DNA of 64,000 bases, taken from NCBI GenBank assembly GCA_023053685.1, contig JALIGW010000016.1, positions 4,596,001-4,660,000 of the forward strand, in the 5' to 3' direction. This document shows positions 37,571 to 48,159 of this stretch, piece after piece (position 1 is the first letter of the stretch; the number at the start of each line of letters is the position of its first letter). This stretch comes from Diadophis punctatus similis. Lineage: Eukaryota; Chordata; Lepidosauria; Squamata; Dipsadidae. The notes beneath the pieces were generated by a model. The model was not told the origin of the DNA. It saw only the letters and a list, made by a program, of their open reading frames with translations, and did not search any database. The position numbers and the translations under genes were made by a program.

Positions 37571-38545
37571 TCTGAAATATGATGAAACCGTTAAAGCCAA
37601 CTTCTTTAACACATTCTTCAGTTCAGTCTTTGTAACCACAAACAATTACAATGATTTAATACACACCGATTTCACAGAAGACAACGCTGGAAAGGCACTA
37701 CGCAATCTAAAACCATCTCTATCCTTTGAACCAGATGGACTATGTGCCTACTTCTTAAAAAAAAACTTTCCACTGCCCTAGCAGAACCACTGAGAATAAT
37801 TTTTGATAAATCTTTCAGGACCACCTCCCTACCCAACCTATGCCTAGCCACGGTCATCCCTATCTTCAAAAAGGGAGACCCCAGCCTAGTTGAAAATTGC
37901 AGACCAATCTCTTTATGTTGCATCACCTGCAAAGTCATGGAATCAATCATTAACCAATCCATTACCCTCCACTTAGAGACAAGCAACCTACTCTCTCACA
38001 AACAATTTGGTTTCAGAAAAAAATTATCCTGCAATCTACAACTTCTACACTGTAAAAACATATGGACTACACAACTCGATCAGGGCAAAGCAATAGACGC
38101 AATTTACATAGACTTCTGTAAAGCCTTTGACTCAGTGGTACACGACAAACTACTTCTAAAAATAAAATCCTATGGCATTTCTGGACCCCTGCACAAATGG
38201 ATTACTGCGTTCCTGTCAAACAGGCAACAAGTGGTCAAAATAGGAAACACTTTATCAAACCCTGTACCTGTTAACAGTGGTGTTCCGCAAGGCAGCATTT
38301 TAGGACCAACACTCTTTATACTTTACATAAATGACCTTTGTGATAATATAAAAAGCAACTGCGTCCTCTTCGCAGATTATATAAAACTGTTCAACACCAC
38401 TGACAATACTACTACCCTTCAAAAAGACCTTGGCTAATGTATCAGAATAGTCAAACAAGTGGCAACTTCAAACCTCAATCAACAAATGCTAAGTCTTACA
38501 CATTGGCAAAAATAATCAGAACACAAAATACAAACTAGAAGATTC
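37571..38545 (+). mobile_element. CR1-clade LINE reverse-transcriptase fragment
   Basis: The frame from 37742 to 38437 shows ENCRPISLCCITCKVMESII, QFGFRKKLSC, YIDFCKAFDSVVHDKLLLKI, NSGVPQGSILGPTLFILYIN and VLFADYIKLFNTTDN: core motifs A and B and the catalytic block, where the usual Asp pair reads Asp-Tyr. A stop follows. The upstream part (from 37571) is the same element in another frame. Defective. Confidence 0.85.
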
Positions 38546-38546
38546 A

Positions 38547-38679
38547 CAAAGGTGTCAAACTGGTGGCTCGTGGGCCGGATGTGTCACATGCAGGCCATGT
38601 CCACCCCAGCTCCATGAAGGGGAAAAAATTGTGAAATGTCACGTGATGGCAACGTGACGCCATGAGTTTGACACCCGTG
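38547..38679. mobile_element. hAT-C element
   Basis: CAAAGGTGTCAAACTGGTGG at the left and GAGTTTGACACCCGTG at the right; same family as 16867-17000. A clear target duplication was not found. Confidence 0.7.
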
Positions 38680-39222
38680 GACTAGAAGAGTGGATGAAAA
38701 CACTACTTATGTCTTTAGATTCACTTTAGATCTTCGACCATGATGATACAGTTATAATTACTTTAAGCAGTAACATTTGCCTCTGTATAAATTAAGCCAT
38801 AAAAGGAATAATTGTCAGTGGATTTTATTTGGCCACAGACCTGATATCTGTCCCAACAGATAGCATACTTCACAGGCTAATGGGAGTAGGCTCATCAGAT
38901 ACAGTATTTGTGCCTTATAATTCAGTGGCTAACTTCTACAATAATATTTGGAGCAGCTGGATATAAAAGGGTTTATTTGTATATTCATGATATATTCATG
39001 TCTCACAAATTTCAGTTCCTGTGCATAAGTAATACAATTACAGTAATTATTTAGGAAGGCAAAAAGACACTCCAAAGTCATTCAGTGACTAAGGAATGGC
39101 TCATTATAGATTACTGAATTAACAGAGTTTTTGAAATGAATAAAAAATGACCAAATAGTCTGGATTGTTTAGAGAATACAATACAATCAAATATTTTGTA
39201 AACAAACCATCTTAAATGTTGA
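38680..39222. other. No gene or repeat recognised
   Basis: AT-rich spacer; nothing supported. Confidence 0.4.
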
Positions 39223-39663
39223 CAGGGGTGGGCTTTAAATTTTTTAGCAAGGGGTTCTCTGCCTTGTTGCTGGGTGGAAGTGGTCATGGTGGGTGTGGCC
39301 TAGTTGGCCTCCTGCACCATGGGGGGAGCTTTTTTGCCTTCCCCGGGCTCTGGAGGCTTTCCTTGAGCCTCCGGGAGGGCGAAAATGGCCTCCCCATGCT
39401 CCGGAGGCCCTCTGGAGTCCCTCTGGAGGCCAGAAACGGCCCTGTTTCTGCCCTTCCCGAACTTCTGGTAGGCCCGTTTTTTGCCCTTCCTGAGCCTTCT
39501 GCCCTGCACTTACCTGCATCCAAAATGGGCCGTGTGGGGACTCCTGGGAGGGGAGGGGTGGGCGGAGCCAGCCAGGAATGGGATTTAGGGGTTCTCCGAA
39601 CTGCACAGAATGTTAGCTAGAGGTTCTCCCGAACCCCTGCGAACCCCCAGCAGCCCACCCCTG
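39223..39663. mobile_element. hAT-B-related element (long GC-rich variant)
   Basis: Ends CAGGGGTGGGCTTTAAATTT and GCAGCCCACCCCTG; interior with repeated GGAGGCC/GGCCTCC blocks like the element at 59433. Overlapping GC-rich open frames on both strands are not genes. Confidence 0.75.
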
Positions 39664-40516
39664 AATAACCTATTTATCCTTTGATCAGAAGTTCCCATTT
39701 TGAAACAAAACACATCCAAAAATTTGGTTCTTTCAGTTCATATGTAGCTTGAGAGACTAGCAATTAAGAGAGAGAGAGAATGTATTTTTTTTTGCTTTCA
39801 ATCCAGTTGCAGTAAAGGCAATTATCTTTGCTTCTTCAAACATGCTGGCTAATTTAGCGAAATTAATTTAAGCGCAATTTATTCTCATCTTCTCTTAATA
39901 TAGCACACACTATTTTTCTTAAACAAATTACTTTAATCTTTGTCCCAAAGAAGCTGCTATCAAGTGTTTACATATCTCATACTCTACAAGGCCCACAGTG
40001 GTAATCAGCCAATGTTCTGAAACCCAACATGCAAAGTACTTGCAGGCTGTTTTATTACATATATATTTATTTCCAATTTCATAATGACACATCTCTTCTC
40101 GGTTTACACATCAAAACATCAAAACAGTCAAAACCATAAATGTTATAATAACTCCTTAGTCTCCAATGTCTTTTTGACGTTTTCATTGCTTTTTCAATGA
40201 TGGCAAGGGAGAGTCAGCGAGATCTCAAAGGAACATATTCTATCAGATCTAAGAAATATAACAGCTATGCCAGAGGATTTGGACAGCAAGGGGAAAGCAT
40301 TGGATTTGGCTCATTGCATCCTTCACCCCCTAGTCTAGAACATCTCCAGCAGACTAGAGAGACAACAGAGTAGATATCCTGAGTGTTTTCCCCTTGTGTT
40401 TTTCTAAGTTAAAAGTAACACTTTGCATTGTACTTAGAAACTCATTGGAAGCCAATGCAGCTCTGTACATTAAGTATTCTATTAACAAGTACTACACAAT
40501 CAGGGAGGACCAGAGC
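39664..40516. other. No gene or repeat recognised
   Basis: AT-rich; contains a short (GA)n run near 39770. Nothing supported. Confidence 0.4.
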
Positions 40517-40830
40517 CAGTGGTGGGTTCCTACCGGTGCTGTGCAGGATGCCGCACCGGTAGGAGCCCGGCGATGATGTCATTTTTAGGCGCTTTTTTCG
40601 GCTTCTTCGCGTTCTGAGCTGTCGGAAAAAAGCCCTCCCACCCGCCCTTGTTTTAATACGGACCTTTATTCTTCCTCCGAAGCACAGCTGAGAAGCTCCT
40701 CAGCTGTGTTTCGGCTTGTAATGTCATCCTAAGCATGCACGGAAGTGAAATTGCCCGATGGAACGCAAGTTCACTTCTGCGCATGCTCGCGATGCGCACC
40801 GGTAGCAAAAATAACCGGAACCCTCCGCTG
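40517..40830. mobile_element. hAT-B element (subtype with TCAGCTG interior)
   Basis: CAGTGGTGGGTTCCTACCGG left, AACCGGAACCCTCCGCTG right, and a perfect 8-bp duplication ACCAGAGC at 40509-40516 and 40831-40838. The interior includes an AGCTCCTCAGCTGTGTTTCG segment found inverted at 50158-50275. Confidence 0.9.
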
Positions 40831-41195
40831 ACCAGAGCTAATATAAAATAGTTCTAACCACCCATCTCTGCAGTTATTAAGTATTCACTACAAGCATTTT
40901 TAAAGGACTAAATCAAAGGAGAACAATATAAATCCATAAATTATTGGTCACGATACTCTGCAAATAAGCATTCTTTGGATGAAAGTTATTCCTATCAGGC
41001 CACGGGGAAATAACTATAAAAATTATTATAAAAATGTATTTTCTCTTTCCAGGCTGGCAGCTTTAATATAAACATCTCTCTCTCCCTCCCTCCCTCCCTC
41101 CCTTTCCCTTTCCCTCTCCCCTCCCCCCCTCACACATACACAAACACACACACAGAGAAACATTTTAAATCACAATTTTCAAACATTTTTTAAAA

Positions 41196-41299
41196 CAGTG
41201 TTCCTCAACAGTGTCTCTCCAACCAGGCATGTTGGCTAGGGAATTCTGGGAGTTGGAAGTTCACACATCTTGAAGTCGCCAAGTTTTGAGAAACACTAC
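41196..41299. mobile_element. Family D element, diverged
   Basis: CAGTGTTCCTCAACAG left and AGTTTTGAGAAACACTAC right, with the AATTCTGGGAGTTGGAAG core between. One arm is shortened. Confidence 0.7.
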
Positions 41300-41583
41300 T
41301 CGAATACTAGCTTGCAATAAAATGTCACAACACGTAGTATTTATAGCTAACACAGTGAGGTCAAGGAATGCATGGCTTCTGGAATTCTTCCCAATTTCTT
41401 TGTTTGTTTAATTACTTACCATCAGTATGTATAACCGGGTTTAATCCTGATGAACTCTGGATGGTGAACAACAGTAAAATAAAAATCACAGAAACAAAAC
41501 TTCTGAGAATAGTATGGTACCATGTAGTACACTCACTTTCCTGGTGAAACTCAGGCCCAAGGCACCATGAAGTACCGCGTTTC

Positions 41584-41849
41584 TGTTGGAATATTCATGA
41601 CTGGGAGAGCCATGTGATTGAGTCAGCCAATCAGGCTGAAGTGTTAATTGAGCATGTCCAGAAACTTAGCAAGAAGAAGGGTGTGGTTTACTCTGTCCAC
41701 CATTAAAGCTTGCTGTGAAAACATCTCAACATGTGATCTGAAACAAAGTGTGGTATTGTTAATGTTTTATTCTACTTATAAAGAAGTTATTTGAATCAGC
41801 AAAATGCAGTTATCTTTTGAAGCTTCTGATTTATTGCGTAACTCTGACA
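41584..41849 (+). repeat. Copia 5' LTR
   Basis: Starts TGTTGGAATATTCATGACTG and ends GCGTAACTCTGACA. 266 bp, matching the 3' LTR base for base by eye. A clear TATA box was not identified. Confidence 0.95.
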
Positions 41850-41863
41850 GGTTATGGGCCCAG
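41850..41863 (+). other. Copia primer-binding site, initiator tRNA-Met anticodon arm
   Basis: GGTTATGGGCCCAG directly abuts the LTR. Its complement CTGGGCCCATAACC is the anticodon stem-loop of vertebrate initiator tRNA-Met, not the 3' acceptor end. Drosophila copia is known to prime from a 5' half of this tRNA, and the site here fits the same mechanism. Confidence 0.8.
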
Positions 41864-41965
41864 AAATCGCTCAAGAAGTAAAGTTAAAACTGCATTGTAA
41901 TTTAAAGCTGATAAGAAGCTGTCTGTGTTGTTAAAGGAACAGGCAGAGAAGAAAAGTAAAGCAGG

Positions 41966-44900
41966 ATGGCTGCTGCTATGGAATTTAAAGACAGTCCAAT
42001 ACCCAAATTGGGGAAGAAAAATTATTTAATTTGGGCTGCAAAAATGGAATGTTTTTTGAAAGCAAAAGAATTATGGGACATCGTAGCAGACCCCCCGCAA
42101 GTGCTTGGAGCAGCAGATCAAAAGGCTCATGACAAAGCTATGGCTTATCTTCTTTTAAGTCTGGGGGATGATCAATTCTTAAATGTAGCTGAATTAAAGT
42201 CTGCAAAAGAAATATGGCAGAAATTGAAAGCAGTACATGTCAATGTTTCTGCGTGTAATGTGGTCCAACTTTCAAGAAAGCTTTTCAGAATGAGTTTGCA
42301 GACAGGAGATTCTATGGAAGATCATTTAATGAAAATGCAGTCTAATTTTCTAGAATTGGAGCAACGTGGAGTAAAGTTTCCAGAGTCCCAGAAAGTTTTA
42401 TTAGTGTTAAATAGTTTGGATCAGAGCTGGGAGACTGTATCAGCTATTTTTGAAAGTAAGCCAGAAGCAGATTTGAATTTGGAGGCTTTGAAATCGTGTT
42501 TATTGAATGAATATGAGAAAAGGCTTTTCAGCCATGCTGATGGAAAATTCCACAGGCAGGGGCCCAACAAGGAGTACAGTGGAAACTTACAGCAAGTCTC
42601 CAGCAAAATTTTCCACAGGCTGCCTATCTCTAGCAACAGCCGAGGTGTCTGCAGACAAGAGGAGAGCAGAGGCAGGAGAGATCAAGTTACACAGCAACAA
42701 TTCTGCAAGCAAGTTAAGAAAGCGTGTTTCATTTGTGGAGAGACAAATCATCTGCAGAAAAGCTGTGCACAGAGAAGAAATATGCAAGACAAGAGACATT
42801 ATTTGCAAGGACAGATTGCAGTTGCAAAAGTTTGTTATAATAACAATAGAGACAAATGGTTGATTGACAGTGGGGCTAGTCAAACAATTGTTAATAATTC
42901 TGACTTATTTTCCAGATTTTTCCCAGGAAACCATGAAGAAGTGGTCTTAGCCAATGGTCAAAAGGCTAAAATCATTGGAAGAGGCGATGTGCAAATTCCA
43001 TATTTGGAATCCAGGTTTACTGATGTGTTATGTGTACCTGAAATGGAACATAATTTGTTAAGTGTGTCTAGTTTAGACAAGCAAGGTTATGAAACCACAT
43101 TTGTTAATGGGAAGTGTATCATCCAAAGAAATGGGAATGTTTGTGCACAGGGCATAAAAGAGGATAATCTTTATGTATTGCAGGGACAAAAGGTCCCACA
43201 TTGTTCCCAGATATTTAAAAATGTAGCAGAACACAATTCGTGTGTTCATCTTCTGCACAGACGACTTGGTCATGCTAATTTTAAGGTTGTTCAACAAATG
43301 AAAGAATTTGCAGAAGGATTAGATTTGAAGGGATGTAAGGCATATTTGGATTGTGCAGTATGCAAAGCATCGAAATCTAAAGCATTCCCAGTGAGCAAGT
43401 TTAGCACAAGACAAACCACAAGAGCTCTAGAACTGGTTCATGCTGATTTAATTGGGCCTATGCAAGCCAGTTTGGGAGGAGCAAAGTATGCGCTGGTCAT
43501 TGTGGATGACTACAGCAGGTTTGGGTTTTGCTACTTACTTAAGAGTAAAACAGAGGTGCTACAGCAATTTAAGCAATGGTTAAGCTTTGTAGAGAGAAGG
43601 TACAAACAACAGGTATGTCAGTTGCAAACTGACAGAGGTGCTGAGTTTATGTCAACAAATTTTCAACAATGGTTGAGACAATTGGGAATAAGACACAGGC
43701 GCACAAATCCTTACACACCGGGGGAGAACGGAGTGGCTGAAAAGAGGAATGGTGTTTTGCAAACAATGAAAGACTCATTACTGGAGGATTCTGGTATGAG
43801 CAGGTCATATTGGGGTGAAGCCATACTGACTGCCAATTATTTAGTAAATAGGCTGTGGAGTTCATCCATCAATAATACTCCATATGCAATGCTATATGGG
43901 AGAAAGCCGCCTTTAGCACATTTAAAAATATTTGGAAGTACTGCTTGGGTACATATTCCAAAGGCAATCAGAAGAAAGGGACAACAAAAGGCTAGAAAGC
44001 TCAGATTTGTGGGCTATGAGCCAGGCTCAAAAGGGTATCGCTTTAGCGATGGAAGTAAAAGGATAGTAATTTCAAGGTCTGCTAGTTTTGCAGAACAAAA
44101 TTGGAACAGAATTGATGCAAATTCTGAAAATGTCTCACTTAGCGACGGTGATCCGCTTAGCGACGGTGATCCACTTAGTGACAATAACTCATTTAATGAT
44201 GGTGAATCATTTACTGAAGGTGTCTATGTTCAGGGAGGAGAGTCTGAACAAGATATGAAGACAGAAAAGCTTGAAACACAAGTACGGGCAATGCCACGTA
44301 GGTCAGAGCGTAGGAACAGAGGGGTTCCGCCAGACAGGTATTCTGCCAGTAAAGTTAAAGTGTGTAATGTGTGGTATGAGCCAAGAAACTATAAGGAAGT
44401 ATTGGCATTACCAAAAGTTGAACAAGAAAAGTGGAAGGAAGCCATGGATAAAGAGATGAAATCCATGGGCGATCATGAAGTGTTCACATCTATGACTTTG
44501 CCACAGGGTACGAAAGCTGTAGGATGTAAGTGGGTATACAAGAAAAAGGTATTACCCAATAATGAAGTACAGTATAAGGCAAGATTGGTGGCACAAGGTT
44601 TTTCTCAATTAAAGAATGTGCACTATGATGAGGTGTTCGCGCCAACTGTAAAAGCTGAGAGCATAAGACTAGCACTGGCATTAGCATCAGCATACAGGCA
44701 TAGAATTTGGCATTTTGATATAACCACTGCATTCCTCAATGCTGAATTAGAGGAAGAAATTTATATGGTTCAAGCGCCAGGGTATGAAAATAAAAAGCCT
44801 AACATGGTGTATAAATTGAACAAGGCCATTTATGGGCTGAAGCAGTCAGCCAGAAATTGGAATATCTGTTTAGATACTGCATTGAAAGGTCTTGGGTTCA

Positions 44901-45955
44901 AGAGTTGCAAAGCTGATGGTTGCATATACACTGGAAAGTTACAAGGTGGGAATTGTCTACTATTAGCATTTGTGGATGATCTTTGTTTCATTGCAAAGGA
45001 TGCATCACAAGTTAAAGAATTTGCTAATAAGTTAGAAAAGAAATTTGAATTAAAGAATTTGGGAGAAATAAAGAATTATCTCGGTGTAGAGATACAAAAA
45101 ACTGAAAAAGGTGGTTATATTCTCAGTCAAAGGAGAAAAATTGAACAATTATTAGAGAAATATAACATGAAAGATTGTAATATTGCTCCTACACCTATGA
45201 GCACAGATTTTTACAATAGTTTGGGTGAGGACAAAAGTGAAGCCTGTGATCAGGAGATATATCACTCTGCAATAGGGAGTCTGTTATATCTGTCACAGTG
45301 GTCCAGACCAGACATAGCTTGTGCAGTGAGCATCTTAAGTCGCTTTACTGCTACACCTACAAAGTTGCATTGGATGGGTGTGAAAAGAATTCTCAGGTAT
45401 TTGAAGGGAACTGTGAATTTGGGTCTTCAAATAAAGGTCACTAAAGAATTAAAATTGAAATGTTATGTTGATAGTGATTATGCAAATGATGTAAAAACCA
45501 GAAAGTCTAATTCTGGAATTGTAATATTGTTTGGAGGGGCTTTAATTGGTTGGAAGTCCAGAAAACAAACAACGATTGCTATTTCAACTGCGGAAGCAGA
45601 GTTTATTGCATTGTCTGAGTTATGTTCTGAAGTAGTTTGGTATGTACAGTTGTTACAAGATTTAAATGTAAATGTAAATGAAGCTGTAACTGTTTATGAA
45701 GATAATGCTGCTTGTATAAAAATGGCAACAGGTGACAGAGTGAAGAACAGAAGTAAACATGTGGACATTAAGTATTGTAATGTCAGGGAAGCTGTAAAAG
45801 AAAAATTGATACGTTTACATCATTGTTCTTCAGAGGATAATTTAGCAGACATGATGACCAAACCATTGGGTGGTGTCCATTATAGGAAATGTTTAAATCC
45901 AATAGGTTTGATGTCTCTCCCAGTAATGAAGGGAGGAGTGTTGGAATATTCATGA
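41966..45955 (+). CDS. Copia gag-pol polyprotein (1329 aa)
   Basis: Single frame with no frameshift between gag and pol. Residues 1 to about 240: copia-type Gag (YLIWAAKMECFLKAKELWDI near 20). CCHC knuckle C254-C267 (CFICGETNHLQKSC). Aspartic protease DSGA at 301-304. Integrase zinc finger H431, H436, C463, C466 and catalytic D494, D556, E592 (35 residues between the last two), with YTPGENGVAE. An acidic linker with repeated LSDGDP units lies near residues 725-735. Reverse transcriptase: WVYKKK, KARLVAQGFSQ, D918 in HFDITTAFLNAE, FVDD at 1002-1005. RNase H: VDSDYA (D1169) and AEAEF. All expected catalytic residues are present. The stop lies 17 bp inside the 3' LTR. Start ATG 41966 is the first in frame after the primer site. 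Confidence 0.96.
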   Translation: MAAAMEFKDSPIPKLGKKNYLIWAAKMECFLKAKELWDIVADPPQVLGAADQKAHDKAMAYLLLSLGDDQFLNVAELKSAKEIWQKLKAVHVNVSACNVVQLSRKLFRMSLQTGDSMEDHLMKMQSNFLELEQRGVKFPESQKVLLVLNSLDQSWETVSAIFESKPEADLNLEALKSCLLNEYEKRLFSHADGKFHRQGPNKEYSGNLQQVSSKIFHRLPISSNSRGVCRQEESRGRRDQVTQQQFCKQVKKACFICGETNHLQKSCAQRRNMQDKRHYLQGQIAVAKVCYNNNRDKWLIDSGASQTIVNNSDLFSRFFPGNHEEVVLANGQKAKIIGRGDVQIPYLESRFTDVLCVPEMEHNLLSVSSLDKQGYETTFVNGKCIIQRNGNVCAQGIKEDNLYVLQGQKVPHCSQIFKNVAEHNSCVHLLHRRLGHANFKVVQQMKEFAEGLDLKGCKAYLDCAVCKASKSKAFPVSKFSTRQTTRALELVHADLIGPMQASLGGAKYALVIVDDYSRFGFCYLLKSKTEVLQQFKQWLSFVERRYKQQVCQLQTDRGAEFMSTNFQQWLRQLGIRHRRTNPYTPGENGVAEKRNGVLQTMKDSLLEDSGMSRSYWGEAILTANYLVNRLWSSSINNTPYAMLYGRKPPLAHLKIFGSTAWVHIPKAIRRKGQQKARKLRFVGYEPGSKGYRFSDGSKRIVISRSASFAEQNWNRIDANSENVSLSDGDPLSDGDPLSDNNSFNDGESFTEGVYVQGGESEQDMKTEKLETQVRAMPRRSERRNRGVPPDRYSASKVKVCNVWYEPRNYKEVLALPKVEQEKWKEAMDKEMKSMGDHEVFTSMTLPQGTKAVGCKWVYKKKVLPNNEVQYKARLVAQGFSQLKNVHYDEVFAPTVKAESIRLALALASAYRHRIWHFDITTAFLNAELEEEIYMVQAPGYENKKPNMVYKLNKAIYGLKQSARNWNICLDTALKGLGFKSCKADGCIYTGKLQGGNCLLLAFVDDLCFIAKDASQVKEFANKLEKKFELKNLGEIKNYLGVEIQKTEKGGYILSQRRKIEQLLEKYNMKDCNIAPTPMSTDFYNSLGEDKSEACDQEIYHSAIGSLLYLSQWSRPDIACAVSILSRFTATPTKLHWMGVKRILRYLKGTVNLGLQIKVTKELKLKCYVDSDYANDVKTRKSNSGIVILFGGALIGWKSRKQTTIAISTAEAEFIALSELCSEVVWYVQLLQDLNVNVNEAVTVYEDNAACIKMATGDRVKNRSKHVDIKYCNVREAVKEKLIRLHHCSSEDNLADMMTKPLGGVHYRKCLNPIGLMSLPVMKGGVLEYS
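45928..45938 (+). other. Copia polypurine tract
   Basis: GAAGGGAGGAG abuts the 3' LTR and would prime plus-strand synthesis. It is also read as coding sequence within gag-pol. Confidence 0.75.
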
Positions 45956-46204
45956 CTGGGAGAGCCATGTGATTGAGTCAGCCAATCAGGCTGAAGTGTT
46001 AATTGAGCATGTCCAGAAACTTAGCAAGAAGAAGGGTGTGGTTTACTCTGTCCACCATTAAAGCTTGCTGTGAAAACATCTCAACATGTGATCTGAAACA
46101 AAGTGTGGTATTGTTAATGTTTTATTCTACTTATAAAGAAGTTATTTGAATCAGCAAAATGCAGTTATCTTTTGAAGCTTCTGATTTATTGCGTAACTCT
46201 GACA
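45939..46204 (+). repeat. Copia 3' LTR
   Basis: 266 bp, same sequence as 41584-41849. Followed by the second GTTTC target duplication. Confidence 0.95.
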
Positions 46205-46342
46205 GTTTCCCCGAAAATAAGACCCTGTCTAATATTTTTTTGAACCCTGAAATAAGCTCTTGGCTTTATTGCCATGCACTCAAAAGCCCGATTGGGCTTA
46301 TTATCAGGGGATGTCTTATTTTGGGGGAAACAGGGCAGGGCT

Positions 46343-47042
46343 GATTTGCTTGTGAAATACAAAGAGAATTAGGGCAGATGCAGGAGAGAGATTCCAAAGA
46401 ATGGGAACTGCCCCAGAGAATGCCTCTACAGCACCGGCCCTGTGTTCATGTGTATCTGGGCCCTGGGAAGAAGAAGAAGCCATCTGCATATGGTCTGCTT
46501 TAGATCACATGACAAGAATGGAGCTGGGCTTAGAATGGAGGAATCCTCAACATTCCAAGCCATTACCCACTTGTCTGCACATAGGGATCCATTGAGCGAA
46601 ATTGGGGATATTTTTTTTTCTCTTCAGCCCCCATTTGGCCTAGGTGCCAACTAATCATTCTTTTCATGCCCCCTGCCCCAAAAAGAACATTTGCTCCCAT
46701 CTTGTTCAGCTTTTAGATAGGTTAGAAAGGAGAACGTCTGCATTTACCTACCAGTTCTGTTTCAATGGGATGAAAGCATATTTGCTTTCAGGATTTTCTT
46801 CAAAGAAGGTGATTTAGGGGGGGGAAACTTCTATATTCTTATTCTTATGAGTGAAATGTAGGATTCTTACACTAATTTAACTGCATGATGGCCCAGAGAA
46901 ATGCGTGTGTCTGTTGGTGTGAATGTCTTTCCTTGCATAATCCTGCCGCCTCCCCAGCTTCTCACATGTCAATTAAATCCCAAGGAAAGACACTACGAGA
47001 GATCTTCTCCTGTTGGGCTTTTGAAATTGGAAGAGTGTAAAG
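46343..47042. other. No gene recognised
   Basis: Mixed-composition unique sequence; open frames at 46401-46654 and 46901-47119 have no domains. Confidence 0.4.
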
Positions 47043-47271
47043 CAGAGGTTCCCAACCTTTTTGGGGCCATGCCCGACCTAAGCATCTCTAAAATCCTGAT
47101 GCCGCCCCTCCCCCCGTGACATATAATTCTTACTATTCAGAAAGTGACCTCCTACTCACACGGAGGAAGCTTAAAAGGCCATAAACTTGGTTTAAGCAAG
47201 GTTCCAATTGCCCCCCATTAAAAATAAAATTGCCCCCCTGTGGGGCGTGGGCCCCACATTGGGAACCACTG
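47043..47271. mobile_element. hAT-type element (CAGAGGTTCCC ends)
   Basis: Ends CAGAGGTTCCCAACC and GGGAACCACTG with 7/8 target duplication GTGTAAAG / ATGTAAAG. Interior contains repeated GCCCCCC blocks. Confidence 0.75.
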
Positions 47272-48159
47272 ATGTAAAGTAATGTGTAACAGAAAACAGC
47301 AATACCGTAGCACCTTCTATCATCTTCGATAATTAAGAAAGTTCAAAAAATAAAACCCCAAAGCCGAATTCTTAAGCAGTTTGAGAATAACATTGAAGGC
47401 AAATTTGTTGAATAACATTGAAGGCAAATCCAGCATTAGTTGCAGTCACATTATTCCCCGTGTCTTTTTACACTTTATCTTGAATTAATCCGTCCACTTT
47501 CTGTGGTCATTTTTAGGCACATTCCTCATCTCAGTGCTCTTACAGAACTCAGATTCAGAAAGATGTTTGCTATTTCCCTTTTGTCTGGTTACTTTTAATT
47601 ATTAAGCAATGGCATCCCAGCCAAAACCTCAGAAATATTATTATGCTTACAGTAAAAGATATACTTAGTCACTCTTCTGAGATAAAAGAAAAGTGAACTC
47701 AGTTTACTTGCATGGCTTTCAGAAGTTCCGTTGACCTGTGTGAATTAGTCCTTCTGGAAAATGATACAGTGCAGACTCACATTCTTTGTTTATATGACCT
47801 TTATAAAAAAAAATTAAAAAAATATTTATCACCCAAAAGAGACACAAGCAAAATGCAAGATACTTGCCAGCTCTACTGAGGTATCTTTTCTGAAAGATCT
47901 GCCTCTGTTTTTCAGTTCCGGTAATTCAATTTGGCTATTAGCTACTTCATTTTTTTTCTCACAATAAATGCTATGGAAATATCAGAGCAGGGACTTAGAA
48001 CTCATGTAGACTGGGACCACGTTCAAGGTGATATATCTTCATTTGATTTTGGAACACAGACAGCCTCTTAAAAAGCCTGCAGCCTATGCCAAACAGCAAA
48101 GCCAAAAGCAATCTCTCACCACTTCTTAGATGCCTACTGAAGCTTCAGGCTCCTTATAG
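47272..48159. other. No gene or repeat recognised
   Basis: AT-rich; a GAATAACATTGAAGGCAAAT segment is repeated in tandem at about 47386-47428. Nothing else supported. Confidence 0.4.

Larger units (their letters stand above)
41584..46204 (+). mobile_element. Full-length Ty1/copia LTR retrotransposon
   Basis: 4621 bp with 266-bp LTRs (41584-41849 and 45939-46204, both TG...CA) that look identical, a 5-bp target duplication GTTTC (41579-41583 and 46205-46209), a primer-binding site, a purine tract and one uninterrupted gag-pol frame. Domain order protease - integrase - reverse transcriptase - RNase H defines copia. Everything needed in cis appears present and the sequence shows no inactivating lesion, so it is a young insertion. 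Confidence 0.97.
41573..46337. mobile_element. Mariner-like miniature element (family H), split by a copia insertion
   Basis: The left 11 bp (TACCGCGTTTC, 41573-41583) and the right part 46205-46337 (GTTTCCCCGAAAATAAGACC to GGGGGAAACAGGGCA) read as one element when the retrotransposon and one copy of its 5-bp duplication are ignored. It is the same family as 27188-27326. Confidence 0.75.
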
